64,000 bases of DNA, from NCBI RefSeq assembly GCF_014192275.1, contig NZ_JACHXR010000001.1:186001-250000 (forward strand), read 5' to 3'. The position numbers and the translations under genes were made by a program. A model generated the notes under the pieces. It saw nothing but the letters and a program-made list of their open reading frames with translations, was not told where the DNA came from and searched no databases. The DNA comes from Halomonas stenophila (GTDB lineage: Bacteria > Pseudomonadota > Gammaproteobacteria > Pseudomonadales > Halomonadaceae). Of the stretch, positions 36,760 to 45,759 are shown piece after piece; the first letter of the stretch is position 1; every line of letters starts with the position of its first letter.

Positions 36760-38979
36760 ATGAGCGATACACGAGATCCTGATTCCCATGCCTATCTGGC
36801 CACCTGTCCCAAGGGGCTCGAGCTGCTGCTGGCCGACGAGCTGGCCGCGTTGGGGGCCGAGCCCGGCAAGACCACCGTGGCCGGGGTGCATTTCCGCGCC
36901 GACCTGGCCGGTGCCTACCGTGCCTGCCTCTGGTCGCGCCTGGCCAACCGGGTGGTGCTGTGCCTGGCCCGGGAGGAGGGGATCGAAACGCCCGAGCAAC
37001 TGCGTGCGGCCACGGCAGGGGTGGACTGGCGGGCGCACCTGGCCCCCGGCGCGACCCTGGCGGTGGACTTCCACGGCCGCTCCGAGGCGATCCGCCACAC
37101 CCGTTTCGGGGCCCAGACGGTCAAGGATGGGGTCGTGGATCGACTGCACGCCGAGGGGCTGGCCCGGCCCGACGTGGACACCCGGCGGCCCGACCTGCGC
37201 CTCTATGCGCACCTGCACCGGGGGCGCCTGATCCTGGGGGTGGACCTCTCCGGCGACAGCCTGCATCGCCGCGGCTATCGCCGCGACGTGGGCCATGCCC
37301 CCCTCAAGGAGAACCTGGCGGCGGCACTGCTGGTGCGGGCCGGCTGGCCGGCGCTGGCCCGCCAGGGGGCACCGCTGGTGGATCCCTTGTGCGGGGCCGG
37401 GACCCTGCTGATCGAGGCGGCGATGATCGCCGCCGACATGGCGCCCAACCTGCACCGTGAGCGCTTCGGCTTCCACGGCTGGGTCGGTCACGACGCGGTC
37501 CTGTGGCGCGAACTCAAGCGCGAGGCCGAGGCCCGGGCGAGCATCGGCCGCAAGCGCTGCCGCTGCCGGCTGTACGGCTTCGACCAGAGCCCGCCGGCGC
37601 TGTCGGCGGCCAAGGCCAATGCCATGCGCGCCGGCATCCCGGCGCTGATCGAGTTCCAGGGCGGGAGTCTTGCCGACCTGGCGCGCCCCAAGGTGCTCGG
37701 CGAGCAGGACCGGGGACTCGTGATCACCAACCCGCCCTATGGCGAGCGGCTCGGCGAGTTGCCGGAACTCGTCGGCCTCTATGCGACGCTCGGTGAGCGG
37801 GCGCGCCTCGCCTTCCCCGGCTGGCGGCTGGCGCTCTTCACCGCCAACCCCGACCTCGGCCACCGCACGGGGCTGCGCGCCTACAAGCACTATTCGCTGA
37901 AGAACGGGCCCCTGGATGCCCGGTTGCTGCTGATGGAGGTGCCGGAAGGCGCGGCCGACGGACGCGACGAGACGCCGGATGCACCTGGCCCCGTACGGCG
38001 CTCCGAGGGCGCGCAGATGTTCGCCAACCGCCTCGAGAAGAACCGCAAGCGGCTGAAGAAGTGGCTCAAGCGCTCCGGCGAGACCTGCTATCGGCTCTAC
38101 GACGCCGACATGCCCGAGTATGCCCTGGCGATCGACGTCTACGGTGACCGGGTGCATGTCCAGGAATATGCCCCCCCGAAGTCCGTGGATGCCGGCCAGG
38201 CTCAGAAGCGGCTGTTCGATGCCCTGACGGTGATCCCCGAGGTGCTGGAGGTCGACCCGTCGCGGGTGGTGATCAAGCGCCGAGAGCGCCAGAGCGGCCG
38301 GGCCCAGTACCAGAAACAGGCGGCCAGCGGCGAGCGCTTCGAGGTTCGCGAGGGGCGGGCGCGGTTGTGGGTGAACCTGCGCGACTACCTCGACACCGGG
38401 CTCTTCCTGGACCACCGCCCGGTGCGTCGCCTGCTGGCCGAGCTGGCCCCGGGCAAGCGCTTCCTCAACCTGTTCTGCTATACCGCCACGGCCACCGTGC
38501 AGGCGGCGCTCGGCACCGAGCGGGATGGTGGCGCCAGCGACAGTGTCAGCGTCGACCTGTCCAATACCTATCTCGACTGGGCCCGGGACAACTTCGCCCT
38601 CAACCGCCTGGACCCGTCGCGGCACCGGGTGGTGCGCGACGATTGCCTGCACTGGCTGGAGACCGCCGGTGGTCAGTTCGACCTGATCTTCCTGGATCCG
38701 CCGACCTTCTCCAACTCCAAGAAGATGGCCGAGACGCTGGACGTGCAGCGCGACCATGGCCGGCTGGTACGCCTGGCCATGGCGCGCCTGGCCCCGGGCG
38801 GGACCCTGGTGTTCTCCAACAACCAGCGACGCTTCACCCTGGATGCCGACCTGGCCACGCGCTACGCCGTGGAAGATATCTCGGCGAAGACCTTCGATCC
38901 GGATTTCCAGAGACGACCCGACCTGCACCACTGCTTCCTGATCCGTCACCGTCAGGCGGGCGAGGGGGAGAGCGCATGA
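36760..38979 (+). CDS. rlmL: Bifunctional 23S rRNA methyltransferase RlmKL (m2G2445 / m7G2069)
   Basis: 739 residues in two fused enzymes. The N-terminal RlmL half has a THUMP domain (about 45-155), DPLCGAGTLLIEAAM (about 207) and the N6/N2-methylase box TNPPYGER (about 322). The C-terminal RlmK half has VNLRDYLDTGLFLDHRPVR, NLFCYTATATVQAAL and LDPPTFSNSKKM (about 644). It modifies helix 74 of 23S rRNA. No strong ribosome-binding site precedes the ATG. Its last ~30 codons are tandemly duplicated just after the stop codon. Confidence 0.95.
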   Translation: MSDTRDPDSHAYLATCPKGLELLLADELAALGAEPGKTTVAGVHFRADLAGAYRACLWSRLANRVVLCLAREEGIETPEQLRAATAGVDWRAHLAPGATLAVDFHGRSEAIRHTRFGAQTVKDGVVDRLHAEGLARPDVDTRRPDLRLYAHLHRGRLILGVDLSGDSLHRRGYRRDVGHAPLKENLAAALLVRAGWPALARQGAPLVDPLCGAGTLLIEAAMIAADMAPNLHRERFGFHGWVGHDAVLWRELKREAEARASIGRKRCRCRLYGFDQSPPALSAAKANAMRAGIPALIEFQGGSLADLARPKVLGEQDRGLVITNPPYGERLGELPELVGLYATLGERARLAFPGWRLALFTANPDLGHRTGLRAYKHYSLKNGPLDARLLLMEVPEGAADGRDETPDAPGPVRRSEGAQMFANRLEKNRKRLKKWLKRSGETCYRLYDADMPEYALAIDVYGDRVHVQEYAPPKSVDAGQAQKRLFDALTVIPEVLEVDPSRVVIKRRERQSGRAQYQKQAASGERFEVREGRARLWVNLRDYLDTGLFLDHRPVRRLLAELAPGKRFLNLFCYTATATVQAALGTERDGGASDSVSVDLSNTYLDWARDNFALNRLDPSRHRVVRDDCLHWLETAGGQFDLIFLDPPTFSNSKKMAETLDVQRDHGRLVRLAMARLAPGGTLVFSNNQRRFTLDADLATRYAVEDISAKTFDPDFQRRPDLHHCFLIRHRQAGEGESA

Positions 38980-39077
38980 GACCTTCGATCCGCTCTCGAT
39001 CTGGCAACCGCCGCTCGGACCTGCATCATTGCTTCCTGATCCGTCACCGTCAGGCGGACGAGGGGGAGGGGGCATGA
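38889..39077 (+). repeat. Tandem duplication of the rlmKL 3' end
   Basis: Unit 1 (38889-38979) is the end of rlmKL, including its TGA and the overlapping ATG. Unit 2 (38980-39077) repeats it, beginning ACCTTCGATCCG and then diverging in the middle. The last ~60 bp are nearly identical, and in one frame unit 2 still encodes DLHHCFLIRHRQA-EGE-A and a stop. Unit 2 supplies the ribosome-binding site and ATG of the next gene. Confidence 0.9.
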
Positions 39078-39412
39078 TTCGCCTGACGCTCTACACCACC
39101 CTGGGCTGCCACCTCTGCGAGGCCCTGGAGGCCTGGCTGGGGCGACTGGCCAGCGACGAGGTCACGCTGGAGCGAGTCGAGATCAGCGAAGACGAGGCGC
39201 TGATCGCGCGCTACGGGGTGCGGATCCCGGTGCTGAGGGATGCCGAGGGAAGCGAGCTGGAACGCGGCTTCGAGCCGGCGCGGCTGGCCGACTGGCTGGC
39301 GGCCCGGGGCTGGCTGGACGAGGCGGCCTGGAGAGAAGTCCGGGAAGGCGGGGAAGCGGGGCCGGAACCTCGGGGGGCGGAGATCCGGGGGGGACGGCGG
39401 TATCTGGGCTGA
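39074..39412 (+). CDS. Glutaredoxin/thioredoxin-fold family protein (DUF836-like)
   Basis: 112 residues. The start MIRLTLYTTLGCHLCEALEAWL has the redox motif C-x-x-C (GCHLC, Cys11 and Cys14), followed by VEISEDEALIARYGVRIPVLRD with the conserved cis-proline, as in the glutaredoxin-like DUF836 family. The partner is unknown. The last ~25 residues are Gly/Arg-rich and variable. Translation starts in the second copy of the duplicated rlmKL end, where GAGGGGGAGGGGGC precedes the ATG. Confidence 0.8.
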   Translation: MIRLTLYTTLGCHLCEALEAWLGRLASDEVTLERVEISEDEALIARYGVRIPVLRDAEGSELERGFEPARLADWLAARGWLDEAAWREVREGGEAGPEPRGAEIRGGRRYLG

Positions 39413-39432
39413 CCCGGCTGCGCCGGGAGTTG

Positions 39433-39460
39433 TAAGCTTTAAGCTGTAAGCTATAAGAGA
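39433..39460 (+). repeat. Short heptad array downstream of the thioredoxin-fold gene
   Basis: TAAGCTT, TAAGCTG, TAAGCTA, TAAGAGA: four consecutive 7-bp units on the plus strand, 20 bp after the stop codon. The units are the inverse partner of the CGGCTTA array (plus strand) at 39497-39580, so the two arrays could pair as a long imperfect hairpin. Confidence 0.8.
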
Positions 39461-39496
39461 AAACCGTTACCGCAGATAGGGTGAGAGACAGCATCT

Positions 39497-39856
<360 letters not shown>

Positions 39857-39973
39857 GGCGGCTCCCGGTGTCGGCGGCGGCGCAGGGCAGCGCCGCTCGT
39901 GTAACATAGGCCGGTATTGTAAGCCCTCATGGCCGGTGAACAAGCCATGCGGGCCAAGTGGCAGGAGAGAATC

Positions 39974-41122
39974 ATGCGAATCGTCGTCGACGCCAATGTG
40001 CCGGCCGCCACGGAGTGCTTCGCGCCCCTGGGCGAGGTCGTGCGCCTCCCGGGTCGCGAGATCGATGCCGCCACGGTGCGCTCGGCCGATGCCCTGGTGG
40101 TGCGCTCCATCACCCGGGTCGACGAGGCCCTGGTGGCCGGATCGCGGCTGCGCTTCGTGGGGACCTGCACGATCGGCACCGACCATGTCGACTCGGCGGC
40201 CCTGGCCGAGCGGAGCATCGCCTTCGCCAGCGCCCCGGGCTGCAACGCCGAGGCGGTGGTGGACTATGTGCTGGCGAGTCTGGCCACCCTGGCCGAGCGC
40301 CAGGGCTTCCGGCTCCTCGAGCGACGCGTGGGCATCGTCGGGGTGGGCAATGTCGGCGGGCGGCTGCTGGGGCGCCTCCAGGCCCTGGGGATCGACTGCC
40401 TGGCCTGCGACCCGCCGCGGGCCGAGCGGGAGGGCCCCACGGGCTTCGCCGACCTGGAGACGCTGATCGAGGCCTGCGACGTGCTGTGCCTGCACACGCC
40501 GCTGGTGCGCGAGGGGCCCCATGCCACCCACCAGTTGCTCGATGCCCGGCGCATCGCCGAGCTGGCGCCGGGCACCATCGTGCTCAATGCCGGCCGCGGC
40601 GACTGTGTCAACGGCCAGGCCCTGCGGGGCCGGCTCTCCGCCCAGGGCGACATCACCGCGGTGCTGGATGTCTGGGAAGGCGAGCCGGCCATCGACGCGG
40701 CCCTGCGGGACCTGGCGGCGATCGCCACGCCGCATGTCGCCGGCTACAGCCTCGATGGCAAGCTGCGCGGTACCCATCAGATCTACCAGGCGCTGGCACA
40801 TCGCCTGGGGCTGCCGACACGGCTGACCTTCGAGATGCTGGCGCCCCCGCCGCCCTTGCGGAGCCTCACCCTCGAGGCCGGCCTCGAGGTCGAGGACGCA
40901 CTGCGGCTGTGCATGCGCGCCGTCTATGACGTGCGCCGGGATCACGACAGCCTGATTCGCGAGAGCCGCCGCCAGGGAGCAGCCAGAGGCTTCGACGCTT
41001 GCCGGGCGAGCTACCCCCTGCGCCGGGAGTTCGCGACCCTGGCGGTGGCCCTGCGTCCGGGTGCCGACGCCCTGGCGGAGCCGCTGCGGGCCGCCGGCTT
41101 CCAGGTGACGCAGGCCTCCTGA
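39974..41122 (+). CDS. pdxB: Erythronate-4-phosphate dehydrogenase
   Basis: 382 residues. D-2-hydroxyacid dehydrogenase fold with the NAD site VGIVGVGNVGGRLLGRL (about 118-134), LNAGRGDCVNGQAL, DVWEGEP and HVAGYSLDGKLRGT, plus the C-terminal dimerisation domain that distinguishes PdxB. It catalyses the second step of the DXP-dependent pyridoxal phosphate pathway. AGGAGAG lies before the ATG at 39974, the start used here in place of two earlier in-frame ATGs. Confidence 0.94.
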   Translation: MRIVVDANVPAATECFAPLGEVVRLPGREIDAATVRSADALVVRSITRVDEALVAGSRLRFVGTCTIGTDHVDSAALAERSIAFASAPGCNAEAVVDYVLASLATLAERQGFRLLERRVGIVGVGNVGGRLLGRLQALGIDCLACDPPRAEREGPTGFADLETLIEACDVLCLHTPLVREGPHATHQLLDARRIAELAPGTIVLNAGRGDCVNGQALRGRLSAQGDITAVLDVWEGEPAIDAALRDLAAIATPHVAGYSLDGKLRGTHQIYQALAHRLGLPTRLTFEMLAPPPPLRSLTLEAGLEVEDALRLCMRAVYDVRRDHDSLIRESRRQGAARGFDACRASYPLRREFATLAVALRPGADALAEPLRAAGFQVTQAS

Positions 41123-41149
41123 GACGGCCGGCAGGTTCGAGCCCGGAAT

Positions 41150-41180
41150 GCAGAAGGCCCGCCATTGGCGGGCCTTCTGC
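41150..41180. terminator. Bidirectional hairpin between pdxB and htpX
   Basis: GCAGAAGGCCCGCCA with its complement around a single T: a 15-bp perfect stem. The genes converge here. Confidence 0.75.
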
Positions 41181-41198
41181 GCTGCGGTGAAGCGGCGG

Positions 41199-42098
41199 TC
41201 AATCGCGGTAGGCCGCCTCCTTGAGGGCGCGGATGCGCTCGTCCAGCGGAGGGTGGCTGGCGAAGAGCTTCTCCATCAACTTGCGGGTCTGGCCGGTGGT
41301 GATGGCGAAGGCCGTCAGGGTGTCCGGCATCTGGTCGGGCATCTGGGTCTCGGCCTTGAGCCGCGCCAGGGCGTTGATCATGGCGCCGCTGCCGGCCAGC
41401 CGGGCGCCGGCGGCGTCGGCACGGTATTCGCGGAAGCGCGAGAACCAGGCGACGATGGCCGAGGCGATCAGGCCGAAGACGATCTCGGCGACGATCACCA
41501 CCGCGAAGTAGCCGAAGAAGCCCAGGCCCCCGCTGTCGTCCCGGCGCAGGAAGCTGTCCACCAGCTGGGCCACCACCCGGGCGAAGAACATCACGAAGGT
41601 GTTGAGCACCCCCTGGATCAGGGCCAGGGTGACCATGTCGCCGTTGGCCACGTGGCCGATCTCGTGGGCCAGCACCGCACGGATCTCCTCCGGGCGCATG
41701 CGGTTGAGCAGGCCGGCGGAGACCGCCACCAGGGCGTCGTCCTTGTTCCAGCCGGTGGCGAAGGCGTTGGATTGCTGGGCGGGGAAGATGCCCACCTCCG
41801 GCGTCTTGATGCCGGCATCCCGGGCCAGTTCGGCCACGGTATCCAGCAGCCACTTCTCGCTGCTGTTGGACGGCTGCTCGATGATCACCGTGCCGGTGGT
41901 GCGCTTGGCCATCCACTTGGAGATGAACAGCGACACCATCGAGCCGGCCATGCCGAAGATGAAGCAGAAGATCAGCAGGGCATTGAAGTTGATCCCTTGG
42001 GCAGTGAGGTAGGGTTCCACGCCGAGCAGGCGCAGGGTGATGCTGGCCACCAGGATCACCGCCAGGTTGGTGCCCAGGAAGAGCAGGATTCTCATCAT
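41199..42098 (-). CDS. htpX: Membrane zinc metalloprotease HtpX
   Basis: 299 residues. N-terminal helices ([19 protein letters not shown]), the zinc motif HEIGH preceded by AVLAHE and followed by VANGDMVTL, and the third ligand region [15 protein letters not shown]. It degrades misfolded inner-membrane proteins and is a heat-shock and envelope-stress gene in E. coli. Start at the first of the paired ATGs (42098). Confidence 0.94.
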   Translation of the reverse strand: MMRILLFLGTNLAVILVASITLRLLGVEPYLTAQGINFNALLIFCFIFGMAGSMVSLFISKWMAKRTTGTVIIEQPSNSSEKWLLDTVAELARDAGIKTPEVGIFPAQQSNAFATGWNKDDALVAVSAGLLNRMRPEEIRAVLAHEIGHVANGDMVTLALIQGVLNTFVMFFARVVAQLVDSFLRRDDSGGLGFFGYFAVVIVAEIVFGLIASAIVAWFSRFREYRADAAGARLAGSGAMINALARLKAETQMPDQMPDTLTAFAITTGQTRKLMEKLFASHPPLDERIRALKEAAYRD

Positions 42099-42212
42099 TG
42101 CCGGAGGTCTCCCGTCGGGGTTGTCGCGCAATGGCCGCACCGGCGAGGTGCGGCGTGAACAAGCAGATGCTTAGATACGGGCTTTTGCGCCGGGTTTCAA
42201 GCGTGACGTGAT

Positions 42213-43442
42213 CTATTGGCGATAGCGTGACAGGAAGCGGGCGAAGCGATCCAGGGCATCCTCGAGCTGGTCGGCCCAGGGCAGGGTGACGATGCGCACA
42301 TGGTCCGGGTCCGGCCAGTTGAAGGCGGTTCCCTGGACCAGCAGGATCTTCTCCTGGAGCAGCAGGTCCAGCACCAGCTGCTGGTCATCCTCGATATTGA
42401 ACACCTTGGGGTCGAGCCGCGGGAAGGCGTAGAGCGCCCCCTTGGGCTTGACGCAGGACACGCCGGGAATGGCGTTGAGCTTGTCGTAGGTGATGTCGCG
42501 CTGCGCCAGCAGTCGACCACCGGGCAGGATCAGGTCGTTGATCGACTGATAGCCGCCCAGTGCGGTCTGGATGGCATGCTGGGCCGGCACGTTGGCGCAC
42601 AGGCGCATCGAGGCCAGCATGTTGATGCCCTGCAGGAAGTCCTCCGCCCTCTGCTTGGCGATGTTGCCCGAGAAGGTCATCCAGCCACTGCGGAAACCGG
42701 CGCAGCGATAGCTCTTGGACAGCCCGTTCATGGTCACCACCAGCTGATCCTCGGCGGCCAGCGAGCCGGTGGCCACATGTTCGGTGCCGTCGTAGAGGAT
42801 CTTGTCGTAGATCTCGTCGGAGAACACCACCAGGTCGTGTTCGCGGGCGATATCGAGCAGCTCGCGGACCACTGCCGGCGGATAGACGGCACCGGTGGGG
42901 TTGTTGGGATTGATGATGACGATGGCCCGGGTGTGGCCGGTGACCTTCTCGCGGATATCGGCCAGGTCCGGGGCCCAGTCGGCCTGCTCGTCGCACAGGT
43001 AGTGCACGGCACGCCCGCCAGACAGGTTGGCGGCGGCGGTCCACAGCGGGTAGTCCGGTGCCGGGATCAGCACCTCGTCACCATCGTTGAGCAGCGCCTG
43101 CATGGCCATCACGATCAGCTCGGAGACACCGTTGCCGATGAAGATGTCCTCGATGCCCACCCCGGGGATCGCCTTGCGCTGGCATTCCTGCATGATCGCC
43201 TTGCGCGCCGAGTACAGCCCCTTGGAGTCGCAGTAGCCCTGGGCGGTGGGCAGGTTGTGCATCACGTCCTGGAGGATCTCCTCCGGCGCCTCGAAGCCGA
43301 ACGGCGCGGGGTTGCCGATGTTCAGCTTGAGGATGCGCTGGCCTTCTTCTTCCAGCCGCTTGGCGTGGTCGAGCACCGGGCCGCGGATGTCGTAGCAGAC
43401 GTTGTCGAGCTTGTGCGATTTCCTGAGGGGGGCTGTATCCAT
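42213..43442 (-). CDS. alaA: Alanine aminotransferase AlaA-like class I/II aminotransferase
   Basis: 409 residues. Fold-type I PLP enzyme: NPNNPTGAVYPP, FSDEIYDKILYDG, the Schiff-base lysine in NGLSKSYRCAGFRSGWM, and the C-terminal substrate arginine region. The N-terminus LRKSHKLDNVCYDIRGPVLD and overall length match E. coli AlaA/AlaC, which moves amino groups between pyruvate/alanine and glutamate/2-oxoglutarate. Start at 43442; no strong ribosome-binding site. Confidence 0.87.
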   Translation of the reverse strand: MDTAPLRKSHKLDNVCYDIRGPVLDHAKRLEEEGQRILKLNIGNPAPFGFEAPEEILQDVMHNLPTAQGYCDSKGLYSARKAIMQECQRKAIPGVGIEDIFIGNGVSELIVMAMQALLNDGDEVLIPAPDYPLWTAAANLSGGRAVHYLCDEQADWAPDLADIREKVTGHTRAIVIINPNNPTGAVYPPAVVRELLDIAREHDLVVFSDEIYDKILYDGTEHVATGSLAAEDQLVVTMNGLSKSYRCAGFRSGWMTFSGNIAKQRAEDFLQGINMLASMRLCANVPAQHAIQTALGGYQSINDLILPGGRLLAQRDITYDKLNAIPGVSCVKPKGALYAFPRLDPKVFNIEDDQQLVLDLLLQEKILLVQGTAFNWPDPDHVRIVTLPWADQLEDALDRFARFLSRYRQ

Positions 43443-43497
43443 GGGTCGGGTCCAGTGGTGTCCAGGTGCCGCTTGGGCGGCGGGTATCGGGGTGGGG

Positions 43498-44454
43498 CTA
43501 ATAACGGTCGGCGGCGGTGTCGCCGCCGACCTCGGTGGCGTCCTCGGCCGGGATGTCGGCCGGGGTCTCGAGGGTAAGTCGGCCGAGCTTGCCGTCGCGC
43601 AACTCGTGGAGCAGTACCTCGGCGCCACGATGCAGGTCCACCTCGCCGCCGGCGCGCAGGCCGCCGCGCTTGCCGGCGATGGTGGTCAGGATGGCATGAC
43701 CGTCGAAGCCGGCCAGCGCCAGCAGGTCGGGTCGGGCGTCGCCGTCCGCGTCGACCCGGTCGGCATCGGGGTTCGGTTGGTAGGCCGGCAGTTCCTTGAG
43801 CCTGTAGCGGGCGGCGAGTGCCTCGGGGTAGCGCCGGGCCAGCTCGGCGGCGGCCACCACCGCCACGTCCACATAGTCGATGGCGGTGTCGCGGATGGCA
43901 CCGCTGGCGGCCAGGCGGTAGGCGCTGGCCTGGTCCTCGATCTTCGGCCATAGCACCCCGGGAGTGTCGATCAGGGCCACCTGGCCGGCGATGCGGACCT
44001 TCTGCTGGCGCTTGGTGACGGCCGGCTCGTTGCCGGTCTTGGCGATGGTGCGCCCGGCCAGGCCGTTGATCAGCGTGGACTTGCCCACGTTGGGAATGCC
44101 CATGACCATCACCCGAACATCCCGGTCGGCGCGCACCTGGCCGGCCAGGTCGTGGCACAGCCCGGGAATGCGCTTGAGGTCCCGGGCGTTGGTGGTGGTC
44201 ACCGCCAGGGCCCGGGTGTCGGGCTGGGCGTCGAAGTGTGTCGTCCATTCCCGGGTGCGCGCGGGGTCGGCCAGGTCGGCGCGGGAGAGGATCTTGAGCA
44301 CCGGCTTGTGGCGCGTGAGGCTCGCCAGCATGGGGTTGGCGCTGGAGTAGGGCAGGCGGGCATCGAGCACCTCGATCACCACGTCGATCTCCGGCAGCGC
44401 CTCGAGGATCTGGCGGCGCGCCTTGTTCATGTGTCCCGGGTACCAGCCGAGCAT
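43498..44454 (-). CDS. ylqF: Ribosome biogenesis GTPase YlqF (RbgA-like)
   Basis: 318 residues. Circularly permuted GTPase, with the motif order G4 (ILSRADL), then G1 (GIPNVGKSTLINGL, about 120) and G3 (DTPGVLWPKI), and the N-terminus WYPGHMNKARRQILEALPEIDVVIEVLDAR. The G4 motif reads SRAD instead of NKxD. The family helps late 50S assembly. AGGAGAGG precedes the ATG at 44454. It follows msrB on the minus strand after a hairpin. Confidence 0.9.
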   Translation of the reverse strand: MLGWYPGHMNKARRQILEALPEIDVVIEVLDARLPYSSANPMLASLTRHKPVLKILSRADLADPARTREWTTHFDAQPDTRALAVTTTNARDLKRIPGLCHDLAGQVRADRDVRVMVMGIPNVGKSTLINGLAGRTIAKTGNEPAVTKRQQKVRIAGQVALIDTPGVLWPKIEDQASAYRLAASGAIRDTAIDYVDVAVVAAAELARRYPEALAARYRLKELPAYQPNPDADRVDADGDARPDLLALAGFDGHAILTTIAGKRGGLRAGGEVDLHRGAEVLLHELRDGKLGRLTLETPADIPAEDATEVGGDTAADRY

Positions 44455-44480
44455 CGGTCCTCTCCTGCTTGCCATGTGAA

Positions 44481-44512
44481 ACGGCCGACCATCATAGCAG
44501 ATGGCCGGCCGT
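44481..44512. terminator. Hairpin between msrB and ylqF
   Basis: ACGGCCGACCATC and its complement with one mismatch and a 6-nt loop (12 of 13 bp paired). On the minus strand it is followed by TTT. A likely msrB terminator. Confidence 0.6.
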
Positions 44513-44530
44513 CTCAGGGCAGGGCGGCGC

Positions 44531-44932
44531 CTACTCGCCGGCGTGGAAATCGATGGCCACCGAATTGATGCAATAGCGCTGGCCGGTGGTCTCCTGTGGC
44601 CCGTCGGGGAAGACGTGGCCGAGGTGGGCATTGCAGCGGGCACAGATGATCTCGGTGCGCTGCATGCCATGGCTGCCGTCGGGCTGTTGCTCGACGCAGC
44701 CCGAGGAGAGGGGGCGGTCGAAACTCGGCCAGCCGCAGCCGGCATCGAACTTGTGCTCGTTCTCGAACAGCGGTGCATGGCAACACACGCAGTGGTAGAT
44801 GCCGTGTTCCTCGGTGACCTGGTAGTCACCGGAGAAGGGCCGCTCGGTGCCCTTCTCCCGGGTCACGTGGTATTGCTCGGGGGTGAGCTGTTCGCGCCAC
44901 TCGGCGTCGCTCTTCTCGATCTTCCTTCGCAT
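44531..44932 (-). CDS. msrB: Peptide-methionine (R)-S-oxide reductase MsrB
   Basis: 133 residues. Zinc-binding pairs CVCC and CARC, the [10 protein letters not shown] loop and the catalytic cysteine in [12 protein letters not shown]. It reduces R-methionine sulfoxide in proteins; cytoplasmic, no signal peptide. GGAGAC lies before the ATG at 44932. Divergent from the tRNA operon. Confidence 0.94.
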   Translation of the reverse strand: MRRKIEKSDAEWREQLTPEQYHVTREKGTERPFSGDYQVTEEHGIYHCVCCHAPLFENEHKFDAGCGWPSFDRPLSSGCVEQQPDGSHGMQRTEIICARCNAHLGHVFPDGPQETTGQRYCINSVAIDFHAGE

Positions 44933-45051
44933 GGCCTGTCTCCTCGTCACGGTGGAGCCTGCACCCTCATTGTGACATCCAGGGTAGGCATTTTTTCCAC
45001 CCCGCTTTGCCAACGCTCAACGGCCGGTGAGCCCCTCCCGGAGGGGCGGGC

Positions 45052-45080
45052 TTGACACCTTCGGGGGCGGTGCGTAATAT
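45052..45080 (+). promoter_or_regulatory. Promoter of the tRNA-Glu/Gly operon
   Basis: TTGACA (45052-45057), 17-bp spacer, TAATAT (45075-45080), followed by GCGCGCC, a GC-rich discriminator typical of stringently controlled stable-RNA promoters. The first tRNA starts 30 bp downstream. Confidence 0.85.
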
Positions 45081-45110
45081 GCGCGCCATCTCGACGAGGC
45101 GAGCAACTGT

Positions 45111-45186
45111 GTCCCATTCGTCTAGTGGTCCAGGACACCGCCCTTTCACGGCGGGAACAGGGGTTCGAACCCCCTATGGGACGCCA
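45111..45186 (+). tRNA. tRNA-Glu (TTC), copy 1
   Basis: 76 bases, encoded CCA (GCCA end). The anticodon loop CTTTCAC gives TTC; the cloverleaf has a 7-bp acceptor GTCCCAT/ATGGGAC and T-loop GGTTCGAACC. First gene of three Glu-Gly pairs. Confidence 0.95.
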
Positions 45187-45210
45187 CTCGACTCATCAAG
45201 ATACCGGAGT

Positions 45211-45285
45211 GCGGGAATAGCTCAGTGGTAGAGCATCGCCTTGCCAAGGCGAGGGTCGCGAGTTCGAATCTCGTTTCCCGCTCCA
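45211..45285 (+). tRNA. tRNA-Gly (GCC), copy 1
   Basis: 75 bases, encoded CCA. Acceptor GCGGGAA/TTCCCGC, anticodon loop TTGCCAA (GCC), T-arm CGAGTTCGAATCTCG. The 3' half of this gene is the parent of the repeats at 45760-46197. Confidence 0.95.
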
Positions 45286-45289
45286 ATGC

Positions 45290-45365
45290 GTCCCATTCGT
45301 CTAGTGGTCCAGGACACCGCCCTTTCACGGCGGGAACAGGGGTTCGAACCCCCTATGGGACGCCA
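45290..45365 (+). tRNA. tRNA-Glu (TTC), copy 2
   Basis: Identical to copy 1; begins 4 bp after the first tRNA-Gly. Confidence 0.95.
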
Positions 45366-45394
45366 CCTTCCGGTGGTTTGACAATGCGAGACCT

Positions 45395-45469
45395 GCGGGA
45401 ATAGCTCAGTGGTAGAGCATCGCCTTGCCAAGGCGAGGGTCGCGAGTTCGAATCTCGTTTCCCGCTCCA
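45395..45469 (+). tRNA. tRNA-Gly (GCC), copy 2
   Basis: Identical to copy 1. Confidence 0.95.
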
Positions 45470-45499
45470 ACCTTCCTTCGGGAGGCTGGTCAGGAGTCA

Positions 45500-45574
45500 A
45501 GGGCCTGCGAGGGTCGCGAGCTAGTACACCAGTCCGCTGGAGTGCCAGCCCAGTCGAATCACGCTGCCGCTCCA
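45500..45574 (+). pseudogene. Degenerate tRNA-Gly 3' part
   Basis: After the second tRNA-Gly the sequence CGAGGGTCGCGAG recurs (tRNA-Gly variable/T-arm region). An inserted stretch containing GCCAGCCCAG follows, and then a mutated T-arm and acceptor end (TCGAATCACGCTGCCGCTCCA). It has no 5' half. It matches the plan of the repeats further right. Confidence 0.6.
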
Positions 45575-45578
45575 ATGC

Positions 45579-45654
45579 GTCCCATTCGTCTAGTGGCCTA
45601 GGACACCGCCCTTTCACGGCGGGAACAGGGGTTCGAACCCCCTATGGGACGCCA
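45579..45654 (+). tRNA. tRNA-Glu (TTC), copy 3
   Basis: Same as the other copies except in the D-loop, GGCCTAGG instead of GGTCCAGG. Encoded CCA. Confidence 0.95.
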
Positions 45655-45684
45655 CTTCGCACTGTCGACATCACCACATGTAGA

Positions 45685-45759
45685 GCGGGAATAGCTCAGT
45701 GGTAGAGCATCGCCTTGCCAAGGCGAGGGTCGCGAGTTCGAATCTCGTTTCCCGCTCCA
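45685..45759 (+). tRNA. tRNA-Gly (GCC), copy 3
   Basis: Identical to the other tRNA-Gly copies; its CCA end directly abuts the repeat array. Confidence 0.95.

Noticed and set aside
36670-39075. Minus-strand ORF of 801 codons over rlmKL
   Set aside because: Shadow of rlmKL for the same reasons; low-complexity translation and no ribosome-binding site evidence.
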